NCBI GenBank assembly: GCA_035293845.1
Contig: DATGMB010000264.1
Coordinates: forward strand, 1 to 24,237
Source: DATGMB01 sp035293845
GTDB taxonomy: Bacteria > Acidobacteriota > Terriglobia > Bryobacterales > Bryobacteraceae
Length of the DNA stretch: 24,237 bases
Reading direction: 5' to 3'
The translations under genes were made by a program, and so were the position numbers. Numbering within the stretch: the first letter of the stretch is position 1; each line of letters opens with the position of its first letter. The notes under the pieces were generated by a model. It saw only the letters and a program-made list of their open reading frames with translations, searched no databases and had not been told where the DNA came from. This document shows, in pieces, positions 1-6,533 of this stretch.

Positions 1-177
1 GCGTACATCTATCGGCGACTGGGAGAGATCTCTTGTGAGCAGGGGCAAGTGCGGAAGGGTCTTCGGAACCTCAGAATCGCGCTTTCCCTCTATAGCGACA
101 ATCCTGATCTCGCGTTCGGGGCGGCCCTGACCAAGAAGACGATTGCGAAGTATCAGAGACTACCGTCGGTGGGCTGA
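1..177 (+). CDS. C-terminal end of an unidentified protein (truncated by window edge)
   Basis: Frame 1 is open from the first base to a TGA at 175-177 and gives 58 residues. The peptide begins AYIYRRLGEISCEQG and is rich in Arg, Leu and Ala. Its helix-turn-helix character resembles a TPR-like tail, as found at the C-terminus of some family 2 glycosyltransferases, but it is too short for a family call. GC here is about 57 percent by my count, below the flanking genes. It lies to the left of the truncated tRNA-Gly and may therefore belong to an imported segment. That it is coding is likely because the frame is open to the edge and the composition is protein-like. The function is a guess. Confidence 0.5.
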   Translation, partial: AYIYRRLGEISCEQGQVRKGLRNLRIALSLYSDNPDLAFGAALTKKTIAKYQRLPSVG

Positions 178-296
178 ACACCGTTTGAACACTACTCGGA
201 TTTTCGGGGAAGTTCGGAATGAAAACTCTATGAACCTGATCGCCAGAACAGGGCCAACAAAAACGCTATCGTCTTTGTTTACAATCGAAAGCCATT
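178..296. other. Low-GC non-coding spacer beside the tRNA fragment
   Basis: No ORF of note is present. GC is about 44 percent by hand count, against roughly 65 percent in the neighbouring genes. On the minus strand this stretch follows directly after the anticodon loop of the truncated tRNA-Gly. I searched it for the missing 3' half (T-arm with GGTTCGA-like loop, CTCCCGC acceptor strand) and found none. It looks like foreign or decayed sequence at a recombination junction. Confidence 0.5.
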
Positions 297-333
<37 letters not shown>

Positions 334-349
334 CCACGGGACAAAACTG

Positions 350-358
350 AGTATACCA
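350..358 (-). promoter_or_regulatory. Extended -10 promoter element for the tRNA-Gly remnant
   Basis: Minus strand reads TGGTATACT, an extended -10 (TGn plus TATACT), 16 nt upstream of the first base of the tRNA. A start about 7 nt below the box would leave a leader of roughly 10 nt, normal for a tRNA gene. No clear -35 is visible. Confidence 0.45.
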
Positions 359-397
359 AAATCGCCCGCCCGAATATCCCGTGCGAACGCGCCACCG

Positions 398-799
398 CTA
401 ACGAAACGCGTCCCGCAGCCACTCGATGCGCGGCGGCCTGCCAAGCAAAATGCTCACGATGTCGAACCGCGTCTTCTCCCATTCGACGTTCGCGCGCCGT
501 GCATAATCCCGCGCGGCGTATTGCAGCCGCATCCGTTTTTCCGCGTCCACCGCGGTTGCCGGCGAGCCGAACGCGTCCGATGCGCGCGTCTTCACCTCGA
601 CGAACACCAGCACCGCGCCGTGCCACACCACCAGATCGACTTCACCCGATCCCGAACGCGTGCGGTAATTCCGCGCGACCACGGTACAGCCGCGGTCCCG
701 CAGATAGCGGTGCGCCAGATCTTCGCCGATGCGGCCGTGGTCCTGGCCGTGCGAGCGCCGCCGGACGGCGTCGGCTGCGCGATACAGCAGGGAAATCAT
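398..799 (-). CDS. yraN: UPF0102/YraN family endonuclease-like protein
   Basis: 133 residues, the normal size for UPF0102 (YraN). The family has a restriction-endonuclease-like fold, and its role in bacteria is still poorly defined, possibly Holliday-junction or DNA processing. The N-terminal helix has the family pattern GRIGEDLAHRYL. The core shows GEVDLVVWHGAVLVFVEVKTR-type strands, with the PD-(D/E)xK-like residues D (in GEVDL), E (in FVEVK) and K all present, so the active site looks intact. It starts with ATG at 799. A weak GAG-type Shine-Dalgarno precedes it. It is divergent from the MFS transporter gene, sharing a very short intergenic region, and the tRNA-Gly remnant lies 64 bp downstream on the same strand. 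Confidence 0.9.
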   Translation of the reverse strand: MISLLYRAADAVRRRSHGQDHGRIGEDLAHRYLRDRGCTVVARNYRTRSGSGEVDLVVWHGAVLVFVEVKTRASDAFGSPATAVDAEKRMRLQYAARDYARRANVEWEKTRFDIVSILLGRPPRIEWLRDAFR

Positions 800-873
800 G
801 AAGCGATCAGCTCTAATCTAACAGTTATCCGGCGGTGGCGCGGGCCCATGGTCTGCTGTTACGCTCGATAAAG

Positions 874-2076
874 ATGGGTTCCCGGATCTGGCGCATCGTA
901 GGCGCAGCTTTCGTGGGGATGCTGGGCTTCGGCGCCGTGATCCCGATGCTCCCCGTCTACCTGCACGTGCAGGCGGGCGCATCCACCTTCGTCACCGGCC
1001 TGCTGATCGGCCTCTCCTCGGCCTTTGCGCTGCTCGGCCGCCTCTTCGCCGGCCGCATCGCCGACCGGCACGGACGCCGCATCGCGCTGCTGCTCGGCAT
1101 GGCCTTCTGCGTCGGCGCCGGCGTGCTCTATTTCCCCGTTTTCGGGCTGTGGGCCATGCCGCCCGCACGCGTGCTGCACGGGCTGGGCGAAGGCTTCTTC
1201 GTTACCGCGGCGGTTGCCTGGGCGGTCGACGTCGCGCCGGAGAACCGGCGCGCGCAGGCCCTCGGATTCCTCTCCTCCGGGATCTGGGGCGGTGTTTCGG
1301 TCGGCCCCGCGATCGGCCAGGCGCTCGGCACGATGGGCCGTGTCGCCGGGTTCGTCGCGATCTCTTCCGCCATCGTCATCTGCATCGTAAGCCTGATGCC
1401 CGAGGAAGCTCTGCCGCATCAGAGCGAGCCCACTCGCTGGTTCCCGCCGCAGGTGCTGCTGCCGGGCTTCATCCTGGGGTTCGGCAACGTCACTTACGCC
1501 GCCATGTCCGGTTTTCTCATCCTGCTGCTGCGGCAGCGCGGACACGTTGGCACCACCTGGGCCTTTTCGGCCTTCGCGCTCGCCGTGCTCTTCGGGCGCG
1601 CCGCCTTCGGAGCGCTGCCGGACCGCGTCGGACCGCGCATCAGCCTCTACGCCGGATACGCGTTCCTCGCCGTCGGCCTGATCGCCATTGCGGCCGGCCA
1701 CTCCCCCATCCTCGACATCCCGGCCGCGCTGCTGGTCGGCCTCGGCTACTCCTTCCCCTGGCCGGCGCTCGCGTCCGTCGTGGTCGGCCGCGTGCCCGCC
1801 GCCGAGCGCGGCTCGGCGCTGGGCGCACTCAACGCGTTCTACGACCTGTTCGTCGCCGCCAGCTCCGCCGTAGCCGGAGCAGTCGCCGGCCGCTGGGGAC
1901 TCGATGCCGTCTTCTGGATGGCGCTCGGCTCGGTCGGCGTAGCCGCCGCGATGGTCTACGCCACCGCGATCGGCAAGGTCATTTCAAAACCTCAAACTCA
2001 AACTCCATCGCCTTACCGCGCACGATATAGCACAGGTAATATTCCCAGAAGCGCCGATAGCGCGGGAAACGATTGA
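874..2076 (+). CDS. MFS family transporter
   Basis: About 400 residues with twelve probable membrane segments, typical for a major facilitator. The loop between TM2 and TM3 carries the signature GRLFAGRIADRHGRR, close to the MFS motif A (G-x3-D-x2-GRR). A second copy after TM8 reads GALPDRVGPR, as expected from the two-fold repeat. The substrate is not readable; the protein resembles sugar or drug efflux permeases. The frame is open back to a GTG at 835, but I prefer the ATG at 874 because the hydrophobic TM1 begins immediately after it. Neither start has a good Shine-Dalgarno. The C-terminus is odd: after the last helix (ending near 1978) the frame runs about 33 polar residues further, antisense to the convergent methyltransferase gene. 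Those residues are probably not a functional domain. Confidence 0.88.
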   Translation: MGSRIWRIVGAAFVGMLGFGAVIPMLPVYLHVQAGASTFVTGLLIGLSSAFALLGRLFAGRIADRHGRRIALLLGMAFCVGAGVLYFPVFGLWAMPPARVLHGLGEGFFVTAAVAWAVDVAPENRRAQALGFLSSGIWGGVSVGPAIGQALGTMGRVAGFVAISSAIVICIVSLMPEEALPHQSEPTRWFPPQVLLPGFILGFGNVTYAAMSGFLILLLRQRGHVGTTWAFSAFALAVLFGRAAFGALPDRVGPRISLYAGYAFLAVGLIAIAAGHSPILDIPAALLVGLGYSFPWPALASVVVGRVPAAERGSALGALNAFYDLFVAASSAVAGAVAGRWGLDAVFWMALGSVGVAAAMVYATAIGKVISKPQTQTPSPYRARYSTGNIPRSADSAGND

Positions 2077-2506
2077 CCAGGAACTCGAAGCCCAGCCAGC
2101 GCCAGAGCGCCAGCAGCTTTACCCGCACCGAAATTTCGCGGAACCGCGCCCGGGAATAATACCCGAAGCCCCCGTGGTTTTCACCGAAATACCGGAAGCT
2201 GAAGCTGTTCAGGTGGCTCTTGTGGGTCGGATCGCAGAAGGAGCTGAAATCGGTGTAATGCGGGGTTTCGATCCGCACCGTGCCGCCCTTCCGCACCAGC
2301 CGGTGAAACTCCTCCATGGTGCGGATCACGTCGTCCACGTGTTCGATCACGTGAATCGCCGTCAACCGGTCGAAGGCGCCGTCCGCGAACGGGTAGGGGA
2401 AGCGGTCGAGATCCGCCAGCACGTCGGCGCGGCTCGCCGGATTGCGGTCGAGCCCGATCGCCCCCGGCTGCTTGTGAATCCCGCAGCCCACATCGAGGAT
2501 TTTCAT
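1979..2506 (-). CDS. Small class I SAM-dependent methyltransferase
   Basis: 175 residues from the ATG at 2506. The protein begins with the SAM-binding motif itself (MKILDVGCG), followed by the acidic strand-2 end (GAIGLDRN), a DxLADLDRFPYPF segment, AIHVIEHV, which is the motif IV region, and RKGGTVRIETPHY after motif V/VI. This order is typical of the Methyltransf_11 type. The frame is open to 2608 but those upstream residues show no conservation. No lid or target-recognition domain is recognisable, so the substrate is unknown. The C-terminal 70 residues are basic and aromatic and could touch membranes or nucleic acid. Its 3' end overlaps the convergent MFS gene by 98 bp. A GGAGAGG lies about 23 nt upstream of the chosen ATG, too far to be ideal, so the start is moderately certain. 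Confidence 0.82.
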   Translation of the reverse strand: MKILDVGCGIHKQPGAIGLDRNPASRADVLADLDRFPYPFADGAFDRLTAIHVIEHVDDVIRTMEEFHRLVRKGGTVRIETPHYTDFSSFCDPTHKSHLNSFSFRYFGENHGGFGYYSRARFREISVRVKLLALWRWLGFEFLVNRFPRYRRFWEYYLCYIVRGKAMEFEFEVLK

Positions 2507-2593
2507 TCGCGCGTGCTGGCCGTCGGACACCTCTCCAGAGTAGCAACGGCGCCCTGCCGCCAACCACGCCGCCGCCACCCGCGATGGGGATTC

Positions 2594-2624
2594 GTAGGGG
2601 CCGGGCATGCCCGGCCCGCACCTA
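2594..2624. repeat. GC-rich palindromic repeat, copy 1
   Basis: Positions 2598-2617 are a perfect 20-bp palindrome, GGGCCGGGCATGCCCGGCCC, flanked by GTAGG on the left and CCTAC on the right. Read on the minus strand the CCTAC end becomes GTAGG, and its TAG is the stop codon of the aminotransferase gene. Three related copies occur at 5012-5036, 5133-5157 and 17281-17304. As RNA it would fold into a strong hairpin right after the aminotransferase stop, so it may also act as a terminator or mRNA 3' end stabiliser. Confidence 0.75.
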
Positions 2625-3974
2625 CTTCGCCGCCGCCGTGAGGCACTCCTCGAGCGTTTCCAACGCGAAATCGCACTGGTCGCGCGTCACCACCAGCGGC
2701 GGACAGAGCCGGATCGTGTTCTCTCCCGCCCCGAGCACCAGCAGGCCACGCCGGAAGGCCTGTTCCACGACGCAGTCGCGCAATTCGGGCGCCCGCTCCT
2801 TCGTCTCCCGGTCGCGCACCAGTTCGATGCCGATCATCAGCCCCAGCCCGCGCACGTCGCCGACGTTCCGGAATCGTCCGGGCCATTCGCGCAGGCGCTC
2901 CATGATGTGCTCGCCCATCCGCGCGGCGTTCGCCACCAGCTTCTCTTCGAGCAGCGCGATCGTCACCAGCGCCGCGGCGCACGAAACCGGATTGCCGCCG
3001 AAAGTCGAAGCATGCGCGCCGGGCGGCCAGGTCATGAGACTCGCGCGAGCCACCGTCGCGCCGAGCGGCATGCCGCTCGCAATCCCTTTCGCCACCGCCA
3101 GAATGTCGGGAACCAGGCCGAAATGCTCGGAAGCCCACATCTTGCCCGTGCGGCCCATGCCGGATTGCACTTCGTCGGCGATGATCAGGATCCCGTGCTT
3201 TTGCGCCACGCGCGTCAACTCATCGAAAAACTTGCGCGGCGGCACGATATAACCGCCCTCTCCCTGCACCGGCTCGATGACGATGGCCGCGGTCTCCTCG
3301 GCCGGCGCGACCGTCTTGAGCAGCGTGTTCTCGATGAACTGCACGCACTCCACCGCGCAGGTATCCGGCTCCTTGCCGTAGGCGCAGCGGTAACAATACG
3401 GGTAGGGCGCGTGGACCACGCCCGGCACGAGCGGCGCAAAACCGGAGCGCTGCACCGCCTTGCGCGCGGTCAGCGAGAGCGCGCCCATGGTGCGTCCATG
3501 GAAGCTGCCGTAGAATGCGATCAGCTTGTCGCGGCCCGTGGCATACCGGGCCAGCTTCAGGCAGCCCTCGACCGCCTCGGCTCCGGAGTTGCCGAACGAG
3601 ACCCGCCGCGGCACCTCTCCGGGCGCGATCTCCGCCAGCTTTTCCGCCAGCGCGACCATCTCCTCGTAATAGAAATCGGTCCCGGACATGTGGATCAGCC
3701 GCGCCGCCTGCTCCTGTATGGCGGCGACCACTTGCGGATGGCAATGCCCCGCCGCGACCACCGCGATGCCGGCGCTGAAGTCGAGGTACCGGTTGCCGTC
3801 TACATCATCGATCATGCATCCTTCGCCGCTTTGGACCGCCAGCGGATAGGCGCGCGTGTACGACGGAGAAATCACGGCGCTATCGCGCGCGATCATCGCG
3901 CGGGCGTTCGGTCCCGGAACGGGACCGGCCAGATGCGGCAGGTCCGGGCGGACCTGTTCTCTGGTTTCGCTCAT
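2622..3974 (-). CDS. Class III (acetylornithine/omega-type) PLP aminotransferase
   Basis: 450 residues, a full-length fold-type I, class III aminotransferase. Visible family features are the phosphate-binding SFGNSGAEAVE (126-136), FYGSFHGRTMGALS (154-167), IADEVQSGMGRTG with Asp267 for the pyridine nitrogen, and the PLP lysine Lys296 in AVAKGIASGMPLG. The length and the insert around 190-210 (Cys194, Cys197, Cys206, Cys210) match the long acetylornithine/4-aminobutyrate aminotransferase-like subgroup, which also contains archaeal amino-acid racemases and ornithine aminotransferases. Exact substrate cannot be read. GABA, ornithine or a racemase activity are all possible. No arg or gab genes are adjacent. 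The ATG at 3974 has a good AGGAG 5 nt upstream. The stop codon lies inside the palindromic repeat at 2594-2624. Confidence 0.92.
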   Translation of the reverse strand: MSETREQVRPDLPHLAGPVPGPNARAMIARDSAVISPSYTRAYPLAVQSGEGCMIDDVDGNRYLDFSAGIAVVAAGHCHPQVVAAIQEQAARLIHMSGTDFYYEEMVALAEKLAEIAPGEVPRRVSFGNSGAEAVEGCLKLARYATGRDKLIAFYGSFHGRTMGALSLTARKAVQRSGFAPLVPGVVHAPYPYCYRCAYGKEPDTCAVECVQFIENTLLKTVAPAEETAAIVIEPVQGEGGYIVPPRKFFDELTRVAQKHGILIIADEVQSGMGRTGKMWASEHFGLVPDILAVAKGIASGMPLGATVARASLMTWPPGAHASTFGGNPVSCAAALVTIALLEEKLVANAARMGEHIMERLREWPGRFRNVGDVRGLGLMIGIELVRDRETKERAPELRDCVVEQAFRRGLLVLGAGENTIRLCPPLVVTRDQCDFALETLEECLTAAAK

Positions 3975-4235
3975 ATCGGCTCCTGAAATATTGTGAAGTT
4001 GGTTTGAAGTCCTGCGCGCCGGAAGCCGTCATCGCATCCCGCCGCGCGCCGCGTGAAGGCGCGTGAGGACGGTTAATCGGAGCCGAATAGGCCGGGGCGG
4101 GACGTAGAGGGCGTGTACCCCATAGAACGATTGTACGGCAGGCAGTGCCGGATTCAATGTAATTTTTTCCGCTTTGGCACGGCCGCAGTCGCCTGCAATG
4201 CGTCTGCATTCTACAAATGCGCGCCGGCAAACACG

Positions 4236-4251
4236 TGGCACGCTGCTTGCA
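4236..4251 (+). promoter_or_regulatory. Consensus sigma-54 promoter (-24/-12) of the glycine-zipper lipoprotein gene
   Basis: The bases TGGCACG-CTGC-TTGCA match the sigma-54 consensus TGGCACG-N4-TTGCA at every specified position, with GG (4237-4238) and GC (4249-4250) separated by exactly 10 nt. Transcription would start near 4262, just before the GGAGG at 4266-4270 and 23 nt before the ATG at 4285. Inverted repeats upstream, CGGCA-N5-TGCCG (4136-4150) and AATGC-N4-GCATT (4197-4210), could be activator sites. That part is inference. Confidence 0.75.
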
Positions 4252-4284
4252 TGGCATCTGTGCCCGGAGGCACCGAAAATCGAA

Positions 4285-5010
4285 ATGCGACGATGGCCCG
4301 CTCTCATCCCACTGTTGCTGCTCGCAGCATGCTCGAAATCGAATGGTCCCGTTCCGGTTGCGCAGACCTCGGCCACACCGGCGCCGGCAACCGCCGCGCA
4401 GACCGCGCCCGCTCCGCCGCAGGCAGGCAGTCCTGAGCCCGTCGCGCAGCCCGCTGCCGAACCGCCAGCCCCGGGAGGGCCGCCACCTGCCGCCGCTGCC
4501 CGCCCCGAAATGGTGATCCCTGCCGGAACGGCGCTCCGCGTCCGGCTCGATACCGGCGTCTCGACACGCCGCAATCAGCCCGGCGATGAATTCACCGCCA
4601 CGCTGAGCCGCCCCATCATGGTGGAGGGACAGATCGCGGTACCCGCGGGCGCGCGGCTCCGTGGACACCTGACGCAGTCCGCCGCCTCGGGGCGTCTCGA
4701 AGGCCGCGCGGTCCTTGCGCTGACGCTCGATTCGCTGCGCGTCGAAGGCAGGGAATATCCGCTGCGCACCAGCCAGGTCGAGCGCATGGGAGCGCCGCAC
4801 AAAAAGCGCAATGCATTTCTCATCGGCGGCGGCGCCGGCCTCGGAGCCGCGATCGGCGCCATCGCCGGCGGCGGTAAAGGCGCAGCCATCGGCGCGCTCG
4901 CCGGAGGTGGAGCCGGCACCGCGGGCGCTGCCGCCACCGGCAAGGAAGAACTCACCATACCGGCCGAAGCCGCGCTCGTGTTCACCACGCGCGCCCCAGT
5001 GAGAATGTAA
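4285..5010 (+). CDS. Glycine-zipper lipoprotein with Pro/Ala-rich linker
   Basis: 241 residues from the ATG at 4285. A short signal sequence ends in the lipobox LLAAC with the lipidated Cys at residue 16. A Pro/Ala-rich linker follows (about 20-72). Then comes a soluble domain of roughly 75 residues starting at PEMVIPAGTALRVRL, with GDEFTATLSRPIMVEG and a repeated IPAGA/VPAGA pattern typical of small beta-rich envelope proteins. Next is a glycine zipper (about 175-220) with GxxxG spacing, and a last beta strand ELTIPAEAALVF. It probably sits in the outer membrane or periplasm; no enzymatic role is suggested. The frame stays open upstream to 4174, but the lipobox, the GGAGG at 4266-4270 and the sigma-54 promoter all favour 4285. 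Transcription under sigma-54 is the main unusual point. Confidence 0.85.
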   Translation: MRRWPALIPLLLLAACSKSNGPVPVAQTSATPAPATAAQTAPAPPQAGSPEPVAQPAAEPPAPGGPPPAAAARPEMVIPAGTALRVRLDTGVSTRRNQPGDEFTATLSRPIMVEGQIAVPAGARLRGHLTQSAASGRLEGRAVLALTLDSLRVEGREYPLRTSQVERMGAPHKKRNAFLIGGGAGLGAAIGAIAGGGKGAAIGALAGGGAGTAGAAATGKEELTIPAEAALVFTTRAPVRM

Positions 5011-5011
5011 C

Positions 5012-5036
5012 GGCAGGGCAGGCCCATGGCCTGCCC
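5012..5036. repeat. GC-rich palindromic repeat, copy 2 (left arm of compound inverted repeat)
   Basis: GGGCAGG (5016-5022) and CCTGCCC (5030-5036) form the stem around CCCATGG. It begins 2 nt after the lipoprotein stop codon and is related to the copies at 2594, 5133 and 17281. Together with the adjacent GCAAAAAGC and the first terminator hairpin it is mirrored, in reverse, at 5115-5157. Confidence 0.75.
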
Positions 5037-5045
5037 GCAAAAAGC

Positions 5046-5071
5046 AAAAACCGCCGAGATTCGGCGGTTTT
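5046..5071 (+). terminator. Intrinsic terminator of the lipoprotein gene (hairpin 1)
   Basis: AAAAA, stem CCGCCGA (5051-5057), loop GAT, stem TCGGCGG (5061-5067), TTTT (5068-5071). The U-tract serves the plus strand and the A-tract the minus strand, so it can work in both directions between the two convergent genes. Confidence 0.85.
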
Positions 5072-5101
5072 GATTCGTAAGTGATTGAATCTACGCTGGT
5101 G

Positions 5102-5126
5102 AAACCGCCGATCTTCGGCGGTTTTT
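5102..5126. terminator. Bidirectional intrinsic terminator (hairpin 2)
   Basis: AAA, stem CCGCCGA (5105-5111), loop TCT, stem TCGGCGG (5115-5121), TTTTT (5122-5126). Its stem is identical to hairpin 1, 54 nt upstream. It lies 27 nt beyond the purB stop on that gene's side. Confidence 0.85.
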
Positions 5127-5132
5127 GCTGCC

Positions 5133-5157
5133 GGGCAGGGCATGGCCCTGCCCTACT
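5133..5157. repeat. GC-rich palindromic repeat, copy 3 (right arm of compound inverted repeat)
   Basis: GGGCAGGGC (5133-5141), loop ATG, GCCCTGCCC (5145-5153), followed by TAC. On the minus strand it starts GTAGGGCAGGG, and the TAG at 5155-5153 is the purB stop codon. It is the same arrangement as at the aminotransferase stop. Confidence 0.78.
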
Positions 5158-6463
5158 TTCCGAACACCCTCTCAAAGATCCGGTCCACGTTCCGCAATTG
5201 CCGCTCGAGCGAAAACGCCTCCGCGATCTGTTCCTGGCGCAGCACGCGGCGAATTTCCGGGTCCGCTTCGATCGCCGCGCGGAAGTCGCCTTCCTCTTCC
5301 CAGGCGCGCATCGCATGCCCCTGCACGATCCGGTACGCCTGCTCGCGCAGCATGCCCGCGGCGGCGAGATCCAGCAGCAACTGGCCCGAGAACACCAGCC
5401 CGCGCGTCTGCTCCAGATTGCGGCGCATGCGCTCGGGGTACACCAGGAGCTGATCCACCAGCAGCACGGTCTTGTGCAGCAGGTAGTCGGCCAGGATGGT
5501 CGAATCCGGCAGGATGACGCGCTCCACGGAAGAATGCGAGATATCGCGCTCGTGCCACAGCGCGATGTTCTCGAACGCCGCTTGCGCGTTGGCCCGCACC
5601 ACCCGCGCCAGGCCGCAGATCTGTTCGCTCGTCACCGGGTTGCGCTTGTGCGGCATGGCCGAGCTGCCCTTCTGCCCGCGCGCGAAGTACTCCTCCGCCT
5701 CCCGCACTTCCGTGCGCTGGAGGTGCCGCACTTCGAGCGCGATCTTCTCGCACAGCGCCGCGGCGAGCGCCAGCGCGGCCACAAACGCCGCGTGCCGGTC
5801 CCTCTGAATCACCTGCGAGGCCACGGGCGCCGGCTTCAGATTCAACCGCGCGCAGATCAACTCTTCCACCTCCGGCCCGATGTGGGCGAAGGTCCCGACC
5901 GCGCCCGAGGTCTTGCCGACGCGCAGGTCCTCCGCCGCCGCGCGCACCCGCGCCAGGTCGCGCCCCGCTTCCTCATACCAGATCGCCAGCTTCAGCCCGA
6001 ATGTGATTGGCTCGGCGTGCACGCCATGCGTCCGGCCGATCTGCACCGTGTGCCGGAATTCGAGCGCGCGCCGGCGCAGCACCTCCCGCAGGTCTTCGAG
6101 ATTGCGGATCACGATGGCCGCCGCCTGCTGCAGCTGCAGCGCCTGCGCGGTATCGACCACATCGTTCGAAGTCAGCCCGTAGTGCAGCCAGCGCGAGGCC
6201 TCCGCGTGCCCGGCCTTCGCCATCGTCTCCGCGACCGACGTCGTGAAGGCAATCACATCGTGCTTGACTTCGCGCTCGATTTCGTGAATGCGGGCCACGT
6301 CGAAGCCGGCGTGCGCGCGCAGCAGCTTCGCCGCCTCCGCCGGCACCACCCCCAGCTCCGCCAGCGACTCCGAGGCCGCCAGCTCCACCTCCAGCCACTG
6401 CTGAAATTTGTTCTGGTCGCTCCAGATCCGGCCCATTTCGGGCCGCGTATATCGAGGAATCAT
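5153..6463 (-). CDS. purB: Adenylosuccinate lyase
   Basis: 436 residues, the usual size. PurB performs two steps of purine synthesis in the cytoplasm: SAICAR to AICAR plus fumarate, and adenylosuccinate to AMP plus fumarate. The fumarase/aspartase superfamily signature is intact as GSSAMPHKRNP. The N-terminus MIPRYTRPEMGRIW and the HYGLTSNDVVDTAQALQL and IGRTHGVHAEPITFG segments are classic for bacterial PurB, the last carrying a catalytic-region histidine. The frame is open to 6634, but the ATG at 6463 is preceded by GGAGAG at a 6-nt spacing and begins with the conserved MIPRY, so it is the start. It follows the metallo-beta-lactamase gene by 70 bp on the same strand and is probably co-transcribed. 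Its stop lies inside a palindromic repeat. Confidence 0.97.
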   Translation of the reverse strand: MIPRYTRPEMGRIWSDQNKFQQWLEVELAASESLAELGVVPAEAAKLLRAHAGFDVARIHEIEREVKHDVIAFTTSVAETMAKAGHAEASRWLHYGLTSNDVVDTAQALQLQQAAAIVIRNLEDLREVLRRRALEFRHTVQIGRTHGVHAEPITFGLKLAIWYEEAGRDLARVRAAAEDLRVGKTSGAVGTFAHIGPEVEELICARLNLKPAPVASQVIQRDRHAAFVAALALAAALCEKIALEVRHLQRTEVREAEEYFARGQKGSSAMPHKRNPVTSEQICGLARVVRANAQAAFENIALWHERDISHSSVERVILPDSTILADYLLHKTVLLVDQLLVYPERMRRNLEQTRGLVFSGQLLLDLAAAGMLREQAYRIVQGHAMRAWEEEGDFRAAIEADPEIRRVLRQEQIAEAFSLERQLRNVDRIFERVFGK

Positions 6464-6533
6464 GAAGTCTCTCCGGAAGATGCGCCGCTCCGCTACGGCT
6501 TCGCGGCCACACCGCGCGGCCGCAGCGGCAGCG

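Noticed and set aside
3880..5316. 478-residue minus-strand open frame across the lipoprotein gene and its terminators
   Set aside because: It crosses two clear terminators, repeats peptide segments encoded by the inverted repeat, and has no domain. The plus-strand lipoprotein with lipobox explains the region.
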